Below, in pieces: positions 7,639 through 18,467 of a stretch of DNA of 64,000 nt; within the stretch, counting starts at the first letter, position 1; each line of letters starts with the position of its first letter. Under the pieces are notes generated by a model that was not told where the DNA came from, made no database searches, and saw only the letters and a program-made list of their open reading frames with translations. This stretch comes from Bermanella marisrubri (GTDB lineage: Bacteria; Pseudomonadota; Gammaproteobacteria; Pseudomonadales; Oceanobacteraceae), in assembly GCF_012295615.1 (NCBI RefSeq), contig NZ_CP051183.1:1121001-1185000 (forward strand), given 5' to 3'. A program made the translations under genes and the position numbers.

Positions 7639-10464
7639 TCAACGCTTGGTATTGAAGCGTGGTGTTACCAATGAAGCGATTACAAATACAAGCAACCAGC
7701 TTAAGCTTCCGCCTCCTGAACTACCAATGACGGTTATCGTATCGTCACTAGCACGTTTGCTTTGTAAAAAGACAAGATAGTTGCTGCCTTCAATAAACTG
7801 GATCGTTAAGGTTTCAGCATCAGGGTGACTGAAGCGTAAGCTTTCTAACTCACCAAGCGCATTATTGAAGCTGTAGTCGAATGAAGATTTATTATCGGAA
7901 ACTTCGTTCACGGTTGCAGAGACCTCAGATCCGTCGCTCAGAATCAGGGTTAATTCAGGGATATCAGTCGCGAAATTCAAGCTACCGGTTGCTTCAATAT
8001 GGCCGCGGATACTGAGCAGAGTGCCGCCAGTTTGCAGCAGTACCGTTTGCTGCAAGACACTAGATTGCAAATCAATTGATTGCGTTTGGTAACCACTGGC
8101 ACTGATGCTTGCTGAATAATCAGTGCTATCGTCCGGTAGCGTCACGGTGATAGAACCACTGTCATTGCTTTGATACACAGACTCTATATTGAAAGAGGTA
8201 AGGGCGGATGTTTCCAGTGTGAGTGTTGCATCTGTAATCGCATTACCTTGATCATTGTTGATCTGTATAGAGTGAGGTCGGCTAGGGAACATGGTGGCAT
8301 TGATGTTGAGTCCACTGTCCACCTGAATATTGACAGGTGTAATTGATGACAAGGTTCCCACATCTAAATGGACACTGGTGGCGTTGTTCGTATCGGCGTC
8401 GTTTTGAATGGTTACGTCCGAAATTACAGCACCATTGATGTCTTTGAAACTCAATGCTTGTTCACTTGATACTAAGTTGAATACGTCGTTGGCTGCAGCT
8501 CCTATGACCGTGAGCGTTTGAGTGTTCGTTCCCTCTAACAAAGAAGAAGCGCTCAAGCTTATTACTGGATCACGCTCTAGATAGATATCGTAGCTGGCAC
8601 CAGACGATTTATTGGTAAGCGTTAACGTATAGGTTCCCGCAAATTGTCCCGAACTGGGTAAGCCGATTTGCAGTAAGGAAGGACTTACGCCGAGAAGCGA
8701 GTTTAGATTCATGCCATTCAGTGACAGAGCATAGTTGTAGTTGTTGTTCAGGTTGCTGATATCAATGCTGACATTTGTGCTCGCCATGCTACCCGTATCA
8801 TTTGGGTTCAATTGTACGCCGTTTACGGTAATACTTGGGTTATCTTCTATGGTGATAGCGAAGCTAACATTGGCTGTGCCACTGTTGCCATCGTCAGCAA
8901 TCACTTCTACGGTTTGTGCACTAGCACTGCTGCTATTGGCCGTAATGTCGAGTGTGTTTGAGGTTATGTTACAGCTGAGAGCAGCGCCGCATTGGTTAAT
9001 ACTAAAACTAAGAGTATCGTCCTCCACATCGCTTGCGTAGTTCGTTAACGTTATGCTGAGTGTATTTCCTACAACGATGGATTGATCACTAATGTTTGAC
9101 CAAGTGGGATCATCGTTAACTGGGTTAATAGTGAGGTTGAAGTTGTCGCTAGCTGAACCGCCTTGTCCGTCGGTGACTGTGATCGTTACCGAATTGGTAT
9201 TAGCGTAATAATTTTGTGCTGGCGTTAATGTTAATCCCGTGCCGTCATCGTTGATGTCACAAGTGACATTGCTCGGACAACTAGTGATGCTATAAGTCAA
9301 TGTATCACCATCGACATCGCTGCCCCAGCCACTGGCGTCTAAGCCTGTAATTGCAACATCTTCGTTCGTTGTTTGATCCACTGCTGTGATCGTAGGCGCG
9401 GTGTTGTTAATCGAGACGCTCCAACCGATGTCCTGTAATAGGAATTTTGCTAAACCTAAACTCAAGGTTCCTTCGGTGTATTGCGGCTCCATTAATTCAT
9501 TAGGACTAACCGCTGTATCAAAGTGGCTTACGCTAGAACCGCCTTCTACTGGGTTGGGCGCATACATCTGAATAAGATCGCCAGACGTAAACGTGCCTGA
9601 GCCATCTTTGTCGGCAAAACCTGTGCTGGTATACGCAACGGCATTGGTGTTCACGTTGGTGCCATCCCACAGTAGCCGATTGCCGCTAATGGCTGATGCT
9701 GCGCGATCCGCATCGCTTTGACTAGGATCCATCCAAGAGCGTCCAGTTACATCATCGAATAAATACACGCTGTAAATATCATCAAAAGATGCGTTGGCTT
9801 TAGCTCCAGTACTTTTATTCACCAGGCTTGCAAAGCCAAAACCGTGGGTCATTTCATGCAAGAGAACCGTGACGAAACCGATATAATTGCTTGGCGGGGC
9901 GTCAAACCCATAATACCAACCATTACTATTTTCTAGGCAGTTTGTTGTCCCAATGTTGCTATTGAACTGCGCTGTGATGTCACTGATGCTGGGGTCTTGG
10001 TCGCTGCCAAGTATGGCATTCATCAAACCAATGGGATAAAACGTATTGTCTCTTAGCCCGCCAGGAGCGGGGGAACCATAGCCAGAGTTGGAAGTGGCTC
10101 CTGCGCTGCCAAGGGTAGCTTGGTTAGTACTACAGGTAAGGCCAGCGAATTGAGCATCGACTTCAACGACCACATTTGATTCGATTTCAGCGGCGACGAT
10201 TTCGGCCGCTTTAATAAAGCTCAACTTCCGTTGTGCACCAACTGTAGTACCATTATTGCCCCCTTCGGCGCTGACGATGGTGTTATCGGTGAAGCCTGAT
10301 ATAAAATTCAGTTTAATCGTCGAGGCTGTTCCGCTCACAGTACAACTCGTACCATTGTTTGCGCCTGTACTTTCCGCACTGCTAGAGGATGGGCATACAG
10401 CGGCGGAGACCGAATTAGGTAAAATGGTGACTAGGAAACCCACTAGAAGGATTAAGCGAGACAT
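7639..10464 (-). CDS. Secreted metalloprotease with cadherin-like repeats and GlyGly-CTERM tail
   Basis: The ATG at 10464 (ribosome site AAGGG) gives a 941-residue protein with signal peptide MSRLILLVGFL... cleaved near VSAA. A zinc-protease motif HEMTHGFGF starts at about residue 203; His203, Glu204 and His207 are the expected catalytic residues. The catalytic part ends with LGLAKFLLQDIGWS, as in other secreted zinc proteases. Two tandem cadherin/Ig-like domains follow (around residues 350-545), each rich in Asp/Asn and ending in DDPTW- or DNPSI-type linkers. The C-terminus is Gly-rich, then a membrane helix, then basic residues, which is the GlyGly-CTERM pattern. Export by Sec and type II secretion, with rhombosortase processing, is inferred. 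Confidence 0.85.
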   Translation of the reverse strand: MSRLILLVGFLVTILPNSVSAAVCPSSSSAESTGANNGTSCTVSGTASTIKLNFISGFTDNTIVSAEGGNNGTTVGAQRKLSFIKAAEIVAAEIESNVVVEVDAQFAGLTCSTNQATLGSAGATSNSGYGSPAPGGLRDNTFYPIGLMNAILGSDQDPSISDITAQFNSNIGTTNCLENSNGWYYGFDAPPSNYIGFVTVLLHEMTHGFGFASLVNKSTGAKANASFDDIYSVYLFDDVTGRSWMDPSQSDADRAASAISGNRLLWDGTNVNTNAVAYTSTGFADKDGSGTFTSGDLIQMYAPNPVEGGSSVSHFDTAVSPNELMEPQYTEGTLSLGLAKFLLQDIGWSVSINNTAPTITAVDQTTNEDVAITGLDASGWGSDVDGDTLTYSITSCPSNVTCDINDDGTGLTLTPAQNYYANTNSVTITVTDGQGGSASDNFNLTINPVNDDPTWSNISDQSIVVGNTLSITLTNYASDVEDDTLSFSINQCGAALSCNITSNTLDITANSSSASAQTVEVIADDGNSGTANVSFAITIEDNPSITVNGVQLNPNDTGSMASTNVSIDISNLNNNYNYALSLNGMNLNSLLGVSPSLLQIGLPSSGQFAGTYTLTLTNKSSGASYDIYLERDPVISLSASSLLEGTNTQTLTVIGAAANDVFNLVSSEQALSFKDINGAVISDVTIQNDADTNNATSVHLDVGTLSSITPVNIQVDSGLNINATMFPSRPHSIQINNDQGNAITDATLTLETSALTSFNIESVYQSNDSGSITVTLPDDSTDYSASISASGYQTQSIDLQSSVLQQTVLLQTGGTLLSIRGHIEATGSLNFATDIPELTLILSDGSEVSATVNEVSDNKSSFDYSFNNALGELESLRFSHPDAETLTIQFIEGSNYLVFLQSKRASDDTITVIGSSGGGSLSWLLVFVIASLVTPRFNTKR

Positions 10465-10552
10465 ATCGTGACCCTTTTGCACATCTCACTTAACGATACG
10501 CCGTTTTTACTGAGACATTGGTCACGTTTATATGTTTTTACGTAACAGTTCG

Positions 10553-10978
10553 TTACTGCTTTTCTTCTTTTGGAACAACTGAATACTCGCGTATTTCTAT
10601 TGTGCCATCTGGATGTTGAATCGCGACGGGCATCTGCGTTGTGCGGCCATTCGAAGGTAACACAACTCGGCCGTCGGGTAAGGTTTGGGTTTCCATTGCT
10701 CCTTCCAAAAGCAACTGTTGCTTCAATGCCTCACGAATTTCCGGATCCAGTGGCACATAGCTTGTCGCTTGCGGATCGTCCGTTTTGTGAGAGCCATGTT
10801 GATGATCATGACCATCGTGGTTGTCGTTGGGATGTGGAGCCTGTTGCTGCTTCTGAGATGCTTCACTTTGATGTTGTGGGGCATGATCATGCTGATGCAC
10901 AAGCTCGGTTTTCTGATAGAAACTCGTAATTAAAGCTAAGACTAATATAAAAACCAGTAATAAAAATGCACGTTTCAT
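10553..10978 (-). CDS. Membrane-anchored His-rich periplasmic protein, unknown function
   Basis: I do not recognise a characterised family. The 141-residue product starts with one uncleaved helix or signal (residues 4-20). A linker with ten histidines between residues 28 and 64 follows, with clusters such as HQHDH and HDGHDHQHGSH. This resembles metal-binding linkers (zinc, nickel or copper), but metal binding is inference. The C-terminal half is compact: DPEIREALKQQLLLEG, then a small strand-rich part (LPDGRVVLPSNGRTTQMPVAI). It lies between hrpB and the metalloprotease gene, all on the reverse strand, with no obvious functional link. Confidence 0.72.
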   Translation of the reverse strand: MKRAFLLLVFILVLALITSFYQKTELVHQHDHAPQHQSEASQKQQQAPHPNDNHDGHDHQHGSHKTDDPQATSYVPLDPEIREALKQQLLLEGAMETQTLPDGRVVLPSNGRTTQMPVAIQHPDGTIEIREYSVVPKEEKQ

Positions 10979-11036
10979 AGGCGACCAAGATTCATTGAGC
11001 GTAAAGCGTTAATCATCATTACAGTCTAGCATTGGC

Positions 11037-13520
11037 TTACATATGTCGCTTAGTTTTGTGGCTGGCTATTGCGGATAGTGGATCCTCTGGCCATGGGTGT
11101 TTGGCATAGCGACCTCGATTTTCCTTGCGAACTTCTGGATAAACTTCCTTCCAAAAGAAATCGAAATCCTTGGTCTGCGCCAAAGGTCGTTGAGCTGGAC
11201 TGAGCAAATGAAACTCTAGGGGGAGCCGATTTTTAGCAATCTTTTGTATGCCAGTTAGACCGAAGCACTCTTGCAGTTTTGCTTTAACAATCGCCTTGTC
11301 TTTTTCATAGTGAATCTGAGTCGTACGGCCTGAGGGCAAAGTAAATTCTTGAGGAAAATCTTGCTTAAACGCTTGTTGCTTTGACCAATCCATACGTGAG
11401 AGCAACGCATTATGATAATCCATGTTGCAAAGGTGAACATCCGTGATGAAAGGCAGCAACCAATCATCGATACTATTGATCAAGCACTCATCGGCAAAGC
11501 TAGGGTAGTTATCTGGGAACAGCGAGTGCGCTAAATTCAGTTTATTCAGTAATGCTTGCTGACTGTCATTGAAATCAAAATACTCAATTCCGTTTTTTAT
11601 TACCTCCTGGCGAATATAGAACTTAAAGTCTTCCGGGTTGGCTGGACTGGTTGTTGTATTTAAGATCAACTCACCAAACTTTTCAGTTGTTACCTTAAAT
11701 AGTTTGTCTTTCATCAAGAAGTGAGTATCGAGCGAGGTGTGATGAGCAAATTCATTTTCAATGGTTTGCTTCTCGATGGCTGTGGCCAGTTTAATAAATT
11801 GGTTATTGTCATATGCGCTAGAAGCAGTAGCTGCTATGACCATGTAGTCTGAGTGCTTGGCCGAATCTTTAGTGTGAATGCTTGCTCCCATACCATTTTG
11901 TAGGCGATAGCCGCGGCCACGTTGCTGTGCGATACGATCAGGATAAGCTTGTGCTAATACTCTACCCACGTCCGTATCATGCCATTGTATTTCTTGCTTT
12001 GTTTGGTGTTCGAATTGCTTTACGAGTTTTTTATAGCGCTTAATAATGCGTGATAAGTTAGCTTGGTTAATACGTCCGAGCCTTCCGCCATGAGTTTTAT
12101 TGTGCAGTAGTTGTTCGGTAATCAGCTCAATACGCAGTTGTAGATCGCTATTTAATGCAGGCGTTTGCAAAAAATCGCCCTCAGTTAATAATGCGGCGAT
12201 AATGCAAGCCAATGAGAGCATGTCTGGTTGATCATGGAAATGATGCAACATGTGAGAAAGGCGAGGGTGTATGCCCTTCATGGCAAGTTGCTTACCATGA
12301 TCGGTCACTCGAAAACGTTCATCTAATGCGTCCAAGTTATGTAACAGTTGTAACGCTTGATCATAATTGCGTGAATTGGGCTTGTTGAGCAATAAGTAAT
12401 CGGATAGTTCCGTACTCCCCCAAGTTGATAAAGCCAAGGCAAAAGCGCTTAAGTCCTCTTGCTCGATGGCAATAGGGGAGAAAGCACTGCGACGAGAAAA
12501 TTGATCTTCGCTTCCTAATCTAATGACTCGGCCATGTTGTGTTCGGCCGGCGCGACCCGCTCTTTGAAGCATTGTTGCTTTACTGGCTTCAATAGTAATG
12601 AGTTCATCCATGCCTGTGTTGGCATTGTATCGGGCTATTCTTTCTAAGCCCGAGTCCACAACTTTGGTTATGCTCGGAATGGTTAAACTTGTCTTGGCGA
12701 TATCGGATGCGAGAATAATTTTTTCAAAATCGGTATCTTCAAAGAGCGCTTGCTGCTGTTTTTGCGGGGTGCTGCTATGCAAAATGAAAATGTGATCAGG
12801 ATTTTTGCCTGATTCTATTAGCGCACTTTTAACGTGCTGAATTTCAGACAACCCTGGTAGGAAGACCAAAGTGTCTCCTTTGAACTGATTAAGACTTTGA
12901 CATGCTCGATTGACTTGTTGAGATAAGTTATCACTTGCGTTCTTTATCTGGTATAAAATATCCAATTCGTGGATTTTAGTGTTGACCTCAATGAGTGGGG
13001 CTTGCAAGGCTTCGCTAAGTCTGTCGATCTCTAAAGTGGCACTCATGATTAGGCACTTTAGATCCTCTCTAAGTATTTCTCTGCACTGCTGAATGAGCGC
13101 TAGGTTTAAATCTGTAGCAAGGTTGCGTTCATGAAATTCATCGAAAATGATTAAGGCGCAATTGTTAATATCATTTTCTTGAATGAGTTTTTGCGTCAGT
13201 ATTCCCTCGGTCATCACGACGACTTTATTGCTATTTGAAGTCTTGGCATCTTCGCCAGTAATGAGGCCAATACTTTGCCCCAGAGGTTCAGATAACTGTT
13301 GAGATAGTCGCTTGGCAACTTGTTTCGCAGCAAGGCGTCGTGGTTCCAAAAGCCATATTTGTCCCTGTGCAAGCCACGGCTGCTCCATGAGGGATAGAGG
13401 CAAAACCGTTGATTTACCGGTACCCGGTGGCGCTGCCAGTATGACTTGGCCATGATTTGCCAAGGATTTTGCGATGTCATCAATATGTGAGGAGATGGGA
13501 TATGCACTCATGCAGTGCAT
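11037..13520 (-). CDS. hrpB: ATP-dependent RNA helicase HrpB
   Basis: An 827-residue DExH-box helicase of the HrpB family. Walker A is APPGTGKST (residues 30-38). The DEFH box is at Asp127-His130 in [10 protein letters not shown], which is typical of HrpB rather than DEAH. Motif III is MSATLE and motif VI is QRAGRAGR. The HA2 and HrpB C-terminal domains follow, ending with [18 protein letters not shown] and [26 protein letters not shown], characteristic of the family C-terminus. The cellular role in most bacteria is unclear. ATG codons at 13520 and 13511 both lack a strong ribosome site. It is divergent from the chemoreceptor gene. Confidence 0.95.
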   Translation of the reverse strand: MHCMSAYPISSHIDDIAKSLANHGQVILAAPPGTGKSTVLPLSLMEQPWLAQGQIWLLEPRRLAAKQVAKRLSQQLSEPLGQSIGLITGEDAKTSNSNKVVVMTEGILTQKLIQENDINNCALIIFDEFHERNLATDLNLALIQQCREILREDLKCLIMSATLEIDRLSEALQAPLIEVNTKIHELDILYQIKNASDNLSQQVNRACQSLNQFKGDTLVFLPGLSEIQHVKSALIESGKNPDHIFILHSSTPQKQQQALFEDTDFEKIILASDIAKTSLTIPSITKVVDSGLERIARYNANTGMDELITIEASKATMLQRAGRAGRTQHGRVIRLGSEDQFSRRSAFSPIAIEQEDLSAFALALSTWGSTELSDYLLLNKPNSRNYDQALQLLHNLDALDERFRVTDHGKQLAMKGIHPRLSHMLHHFHDQPDMLSLACIIAALLTEGDFLQTPALNSDLQLRIELITEQLLHNKTHGGRLGRINQANLSRIIKRYKKLVKQFEHQTKQEIQWHDTDVGRVLAQAYPDRIAQQRGRGYRLQNGMGASIHTKDSAKHSDYMVIAATASSAYDNNQFIKLATAIEKQTIENEFAHHTSLDTHFLMKDKLFKVTTEKFGELILNTTTSPANPEDFKFYIRQEVIKNGIEYFDFNDSQQALLNKLNLAHSLFPDNYPSFADECLINSIDDWLLPFITDVHLCNMDYHNALLSRMDWSKQQAFKQDFPQEFTLPSGRTTQIHYEKDKAIVKAKLQECFGLTGIQKIAKNRLPLEFHLLSPAQRPLAQTKDFDFFWKEVYPEVRKENRGRYAKHPWPEDPLSAIASHKTKRHM

Positions 13521-13641
13521 TATTCTTAGTTTTCATACAAAAACAAGAGTATATTTTTATCTTTCAACTTGTCTCATGCATGCAGGAAAACCCCGTCTAT
13601 ACTCAATTGTAAGAGATCGCTTACATTCTTGGACGGAGCCT

Positions 13642-15783
13642 ATGATCGCCTTCATAAAAACCATGCCTCTTAGCCGCAAACTGATAGGCAGCATCATCTT
13701 TGCATTCTTGCTTTTGGTGGTGATATTAAACCTTAATTTATGGTTTAGCCTCGACAATATGAAATCAGAATTGGCGACGCAGACTGAACAAACCATGGAG
13801 CAGGAAATTTTAGGTCGTTTGCAATCCGAGTCGCGAAAGCTTGGTAATGAAATAGATGGCTTTATTTCTGCTGCATTTCGAATTCCGCTTACGGTTGCGG
13901 CACAATTGCAAACATCCATAGAGCAGTCGGACAAGCAGTTAAACCGAGATCAAGTGAACATGCTTGTCGAGGCAACCTTAGATCGTCACAAAAGTGTGAG
14001 CTCTATGTATGCGCAGTTTGAGGCGAATGCTTACGATGGTATGGATTCAGACTACTTTGGATCGGGCGCGATCCACACAACACCTGATGCGGGAACATTA
14101 GAAATCTATTGGGTGCGAGATCCAAGCGGTCAGTTAGAGCAGCAATTAGTGGAAGATGCATCGGAGAAAAATGATAGCACGGTAGGTGAATTTGGAATAC
14201 GTAGCGCGGAATGGTATCTGTGTTCTAAAGATTCAGGACAGCCTTGTCTGATGGAACCCTATCTTTATGAGATTAGTGAAGATTATTCAGAATTAATGAC
14301 CAGTTTGGTCGTGCCCGTTATGGCAAATGGCAGATTCCGTGGTGTCGTTGGGGTCGATGTTAATCTGCCCGTATTTCAAAAACGTATTGATCAGATGGTG
14401 AAAAGCCTTTATGACGGCCAAAGTGATATTACGTTATTAAGCGAACGCGGTTGGGTCGCGGCATCTAGTAAGTATACGCAAAAACTAACACGGCCACTGT
14501 CCGAGAGCCGGAGCACATTAGACGGAAAGCTGTTAAGCCTTCATCAGCAAGATAAACCGATTCTATTACACGATGGCACATATTACGTGGCGGCTACTAT
14601 CCCTATTACGACGTCTGGTAGTCAATGGTCGGTATTGTTGGAACTGCCTGAATCCGTAGTCAAATCCAGCGTCTATGAGCTGGTAGATACCATTGATAGC
14701 AACATTCTTGGCATTATGAGCAGTGCAACTGTGATCGCCCTTATTGTGACTGCGCTAATACTTGCGGTAGTGGTGGCATTAGTTCGCTCGATCACCAAAC
14801 CACTTCGCGAACTTATTTTAACGGTCAACAACTTAGCGAGTGCAGAGGGCGACTTAACTCAAGAAGTACGCATTAAAACCCACCAAGAACTTATTCAGTT
14901 GAGTGCTGGCTTCAGTCAGTTCATTAATAAGCTTAAAGATATAGTGAATCAACTGAAGGAAGTTGGTATCGCTGCAAAAGGCACCTCACAGCGGGGTAAA
15001 CAGATTAACGACCAGACCGTGCAAGCAACCAATGATCAGCAGCGGGAGATAGATAGTGTGGTCACAGCTACCAATGAAATGTCGGCTACTGCAACAGAAG
15101 TTTCGCAAGTGGCCGTCGCAGTAGCAGACAATGCTAAGCGCGCCCGTACAACAGTAACCGATTCGCAAAAATCGTTATCAGGTTCTGTGCAAACTGTACA
15201 AGAGTTAACAAACGATATGCAGCAAGCCAGTCACTCGATTTCCGAAGTGGCGTCAAGAACAGAAGATATCAATCGAATTTTGGACGTTATTCGGGCGATT
15301 GCCGAGCAAACCAACTTACTTGCATTGAACGCAGCGATAGAAGCTGCACGCGCGGGTGAACAAGGCCGTGGCTTCGCTGTAGTGGCAGACGAGGTACGTA
15401 GTCTTGCCTCAAAAACCCAAAGCAGCACCGAAGAAATTAACGACATGATTCAAAGCCTAGAAAGTGGCGTGCAGCAAGCCGTATCCGTGATTGAATCGGG
15501 AACGGGTAAAGCACAAACTGCAATGGAAGAGACCCAAGGTAGTTATGATTCTCTAAGCAGTGTGGTAGAAGATATTACTAATATTGCAGATCATATTGCG
15601 CAAGTGGCCACTGCTGCAGAAGAGCAAAGCGCTGTTAGTGAAGAAGTCAGCCGTAACATGACCGTCATTGGTGATGCTGCACAAGCGCTAGCAGCTCTCG
15701 CTAACGAGAGTAACGAAGCCAGTGATGAACTGGATCGACAGATGGCGCGCCTTGATCAGCAACTATCATCTTTAAAAACCTAG
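13642..15783 (+). CDS. Methyl-accepting chemotaxis protein with dCache-type sensor
   Basis: The start at 13642 is chosen because GGAG lies just upstream and the first residues ([14 protein letters not shown]) lead directly into the first membrane helix. The 713-residue protein has helix 1 (about residues 14-37), a ~320-residue periplasmic dCache-like ligand domain, helix 2 (about 358-382), a HAMP domain containing SITKPLREL, and a methyl-accepting signalling domain. The hairpin tip, near residue 553, reads [20 protein letters not shown], the CheA/CheW-binding region. It would signal through CheA to flagella, which fits the fliK genes elsewhere in the window. The ligand is unknown. Confidence 0.94.
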   Translation: MIAFIKTMPLSRKLIGSIIFAFLLLVVILNLNLWFSLDNMKSELATQTEQTMEQEILGRLQSESRKLGNEIDGFISAAFRIPLTVAAQLQTSIEQSDKQLNRDQVNMLVEATLDRHKSVSSMYAQFEANAYDGMDSDYFGSGAIHTTPDAGTLEIYWVRDPSGQLEQQLVEDASEKNDSTVGEFGIRSAEWYLCSKDSGQPCLMEPYLYEISEDYSELMTSLVVPVMANGRFRGVVGVDVNLPVFQKRIDQMVKSLYDGQSDITLLSERGWVAASSKYTQKLTRPLSESRSTLDGKLLSLHQQDKPILLHDGTYYVAATIPITTSGSQWSVLLELPESVVKSSVYELVDTIDSNILGIMSSATVIALIVTALILAVVVALVRSITKPLRELILTVNNLASAEGDLTQEVRIKTHQELIQLSAGFSQFINKLKDIVNQLKEVGIAAKGTSQRGKQINDQTVQATNDQQREIDSVVTATNEMSATATEVSQVAVAVADNAKRARTTVTDSQKSLSGSVQTVQELTNDMQQASHSISEVASRTEDINRILDVIRAIAEQTNLLALNAAIEAARAGEQGRGFAVVADEVRSLASKTQSSTEEINDMIQSLESGVQQAVSVIESGTGKAQTAMEETQGSYDSLSSVVEDITNIADHIAQVATAAEEQSAVSEEVSRNMTVIGDAAQALAALANESNEASDELDRQMARLDQQLSSLKT

Positions 15784-15825
15784 TGAGATAATGTAACGGT
15801 TTTCGCTAGAAAGAAGAGCGCTGTG

Positions 15826-15996
15826 ATGCCTGATAGTAAAGTCACAACACTGGATAAAGCGCGCTGGAAAAAGCGTCATAAAGATAAACAGGAAAAAGTG
15901 GATGCATTGGCAGAACGCTTTGCTAATGCTTTGCCTGATAAAGCAACGCCCGTTAAGGATTACCTTGCCAAGAAACGCAAGAAGAAAAAACGTTAA
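15826..15996 (+). CDS. Small basic protein, 56 residues
   Basis: This short frame begins with ATG after an AGAAGAG ribosome-site-like stretch, 42 bases downstream of the chemoreceptor stop. The product is highly charged: MPDSKVTTLDKARWKKRH near the start, a helical middle (KVDALAERFANAL), and a very basic end (DYLAKKRKKKKR). It has no membrane helix or signal. Its composition suggests a nucleic-acid- or ribosome-associated small protein, but that is a guess. A longer antisense frame covers the same bases; I prefer this one because of the ribosome site and the ordered amphipathic sequence. Confidence 0.55.
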   Translation: MPDSKVTTLDKARWKKRHKDKQEKVDALAERFANALPDKATPVKDYLAKKRKKKKR

Positions 15997-16017
15997 TACA
16001 TTTATATACGAATACAG

Positions 16018-16058
16018 GGAAATAAAAGCACTAGTTAGCATCAGGAGCTAACTAGTGC
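16018..16058 (-). terminator. Intrinsic terminator downstream of trmA
   Basis: A perfect 12-bp stem (16028-16039 paired with 16047-16058, GCACTAGTTAGC type) encloses a 7-base loop. On the reverse strand it is followed by TTTTATTT, the expected U-tail, and it begins 16 bases after the trmA stop codon. It has no T-run on the forward strand. Confidence 0.82.
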
Positions 16059-16073
16059 GGAGGGACCTATGGA

Positions 16074-17159
16074 TTAGTTCCGGCGAGTCAGGTAAACCCC
16101 GCACTCAATATGGTGCGTGTAGGGAAACTGATCAAAAACGGCAAAGCTCTCAATATGATGGGTTTTGCTAAGCTGTTCTAAATTATCTTGCAAGGTATCA
16201 GGATTACAAGAAATATAAATGATATTGTCGTACTCACTGATCAGTTGACAACTATCCTCGTCTAAACCTGCTCTTGGTGGGTCTACTAACACAGTTCCAA
16301 AATCAGCACTTTCTAGCCCCATGTCTTGTAACCGACGTCTTTGTTTGCCGCCTTTCATGTGTTCGGTAAACTCCTCGGCACTTACGCGGGCGAAGTCGAC
16401 ATTGTCGATGTTATTCATCGCTTTGCCATCAAGCGCCGCTTTAACACTGGTCTTGCTAATTTCGGTTGCGACGACGCGACGATAGCGATCGGCAAGAGCT
16501 AACGAAAAATTGCCATTGCCACAGTAAAGCTCTAGTAAGTCTCTGTCTGAATCACAGTTTTGTTTGCGAGCCCAAGACAGCATTTTCTGATTGATATAGG
16601 CGTTTGGCTGTGTGAAGCTGGCTTCCACTTGTTTGTAGTGGATGGGCTTACCGTCTACTTCGAGGGTTTCAATAACGAAGTCTTGGTCTAGTGGCACACG
16701 CATCTTGCGTGCACGCCCAATGATATGAATGCCTAATTCATCTTTGATGGCACTGGCTTTTTCAATCCACTCTTCGGTAATAGGCTTGTGATAAATAAGG
16801 GTTACCAACATATCGCCTGATGAGGTGCCTAAGTATTCAATTTGAAATAGTTTATGCTTAAGCAGGTGACTATCGTTGATGCGCTCCATCATTTTCGGCA
16901 TCAGCTCGCAGATAGCTTCGCTGGCAATATCGAAATGCACTATCTTGATGGGATCGTTCTTTTTGCCAGGCTCAAACATGGCATGAAAGCATGAATCACC
17001 ATCATGCCATACGCGAAATTCGGCCCTTTGACGAAAATGCTGAGGCACACTCTCGAAGACTTCTATGTTGGGGATCGCGAAAGAGCTGAATTGCTTGTGG
17101 ATACGCGTCACTTTTTCGTTAAGTTGGGACGAGTATTCGGAGGTTTGGGCCTGATACAT
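16074..17159 (-). CDS. trmA: tRNA (uracil-5-)-methyltransferase
   Basis: TrmA transfers a methyl group from S-adenosylmethionine to U54 of tRNA, making ribothymidine in the T-loop. The 361-residue protein has the SAM-binding motif LLELYCGNGNFSLAL, the motif VLVDPPRAGLD, and the catalytic Cys318 in IIYISCNPDT. The general base Glu352 lies in HHIECGVYL near the end. These positions match E. coli TrmA within a few residues. It lacks the iron-sulfur Cys cluster and TRAM domain of RlmD. It is divergent from tesB across about 200 bases and ends at a strong terminator. Confidence 0.96.
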   Translation of the reverse strand: MYQAQTSEYSSQLNEKVTRIHKQFSSFAIPNIEVFESVPQHFRQRAEFRVWHDGDSCFHAMFEPGKKNDPIKIVHFDIASEAICELMPKMMERINDSHLLKHKLFQIEYLGTSSGDMLVTLIYHKPITEEWIEKASAIKDELGIHIIGRARKMRVPLDQDFVIETLEVDGKPIHYKQVEASFTQPNAYINQKMLSWARKQNCDSDRDLLELYCGNGNFSLALADRYRRVVATEISKTSVKAALDGKAMNNIDNVDFARVSAEEFTEHMKGGKQRRRLQDMGLESADFGTVLVDPPRAGLDEDSCQLISEYDNIIYISCNPDTLQDNLEQLSKTHHIESFAVFDQFPYTHHIECGVYLTRRN

Positions 17160-17355
17160 ATGTGAGCTTAGTTTAGAAAATATGTGCGAATTATAAATGA
17201 TGGGCCCTTATCCGCCAAAAGTTTATCAACGGGCAATTTACGAGGAGGGTGCTGGAATTGTCTGTTGAACGGTCAACGGGCTAGAATCTATGGTAATTAG
17301 GGCTCTATTCAAAGATTATAGTGTTTTTACGGTTACAGTAATGAAGGAACAGATA

Positions 17356-18231
17356 ATGGATCCAGTCAGCCAATCTCTGCGCGAGCTTCTGAACGTTCAA
17401 TTTTTGCATGAGGGACCGCAAACCTTTCTATATCGTGGTGAATGCGAGGACTTGGGTTTTAAGAACTTATTTGGTGGTCAAATCCTAGGGCAGAGTCTGA
17501 ATGCGGCGATACAAGCGGCTCCAGAAGGCTATTTGCCTAATAGTTTGCATGCGTATTTTTTGTTACCTGGGCATGTAAACACCCATGTGGACTACCGAGT
17601 AGAGATCTTAAGACAAGGCAGAAGCTTCGCTTCACTAAGGGTGGATGCTATTCAAGATGGTAAAATTATCCTAACCCAAAATACCAGTTTTCAGCGCCCT
17701 GAATCTGGCTTTGTGCACCAGGATCCGATTCCTAATGTCCAAGCCCCTGACGGCCTTATCAGTCAACTTGAGATAAGTCGCAAATATGCTGAGATGATCC
17801 CCGAGAAAGTACGAGACAAGTTTACAAGGGACAAGCCGATCGAAAGTCGCCCTATTGATCCGATTAATGTATTTCAGCCTGACAAGCGCGATCCCGAAAA
17901 AGACGTGTGGTTTAAGCCCATTAATGATTGGAGTAAAGAGTCTCAGGCTTTGCATTATGCGCTCTTGGCTTATAGTTCTGATTTCCATTTAGTAGGTACC
18001 GCATTGCAGCCCCACGGTGTATCGTTTGCCACTAAAGGGATGCAGGTTGCTAGCTTGGACCATGCGCTTTGGTTCCATCATGCTCCACGGCTTGATGATT
18101 GGATGTTGTATAGTATGCGAAGTCCTGCGGCCGCGGGTGGTAGAGGTCTAAATATGGGCCATATCTATCATAGCGATGGGCAGTTAATGGTATCGGTTGC
18201 CCAAGAAGGTTTAATGCGCCAGAGCGGTTAA
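17356..18231 (+). CDS. tesB: Acyl-CoA thioesterase II
   Basis: TesB hydrolyses medium- and long-chain acyl-CoA to free fatty acid and CoA in the cytoplasm. The start at 17356 has AAGGA at ideal spacing; an ATG at 17341 is less likely. The 291-residue protein has the double hot-dog fold: GGQILGQSLNAAIQA in the first half, and SLDHALWFH plus SPAAAGGRGLNMGHIY in the second. The catalytic triad of E. coli TesB (Asp, Thr/Ser, Gln) maps to SLDHALWFH and the C-terminal SVAQEGLMR. The last codons overlap the small convergent gene by four bases. Confidence 0.93.
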   Translation: MDPVSQSLRELLNVQFLHEGPQTFLYRGECEDLGFKNLFGGQILGQSLNAAIQAAPEGYLPNSLHAYFLLPGHVNTHVDYRVEILRQGRSFASLRVDAIQDGKIILTQNTSFQRPESGFVHQDPIPNVQAPDGLISQLEISRKYAEMIPEKVRDKFTRDKPIESRPIDPINVFQPDKRDPEKDVWFKPINDWSKESQALHYALLAYSSDFHLVGTALQPHGVSFATKGMQVASLDHALWFHHAPRLDDWMLYSMRSPAAAGGRGLNMGHIYHSDGQLMVSVAQEGLMRQSG

Positions 18232-18467
18232 TCTTGCAGAAAGATATTGCGTTCGGCTTTTTCTTTATTACTCATCTCTGATTTTTGGTACTCGTGGTAG
18301 TCCTCAGGTGATTTGCGGTTCTCAAAAAACTTTTGAGCCATTGGGGGCGAGTCGTCAGTGACGTGAAATGTCACACCAATAATAACCAAAACAGCTAGCA
18401 CGACAATACCAATCGCCAGCGCTTTTTTGTCTGATTTATCTTTGGCGTCTAGTTGTTCTTTATCCAT
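18228..18467 (-). CDS. Small single-helix membrane protein, unknown function
   Basis: I do not recognise a named family. The 79-residue product has a short charged N-terminus (MDKEQLDAKDKSDKKALA), one membrane helix at about residues 16-34 (LAIGIVVLAVLVIIGVTF), and a hydrophilic C-terminal part rich in Lys, Glu and Asn. An inner-membrane anchor with the larger end in the periplasm is plausible. It ends inside the tesB stop region (four-base convergent overlap). There is no further context for a function. Confidence 0.65.
   Translation of the reverse strand: MDKEQLDAKDKSDKKALAIGIVVLAVLVIIGVTFHVTDDSPPMAQKFFENRKSPEDYHEYQKSEMSNKEKAERNIFLQD

Noticed and set aside
15772-16041. Reverse 89-residue frame after the chemoreceptor
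   Set aside because: It lies antisense to a better-supported small basic gene and crosses half of the trmA terminator stem. Its hydrophobic product is a shadow.
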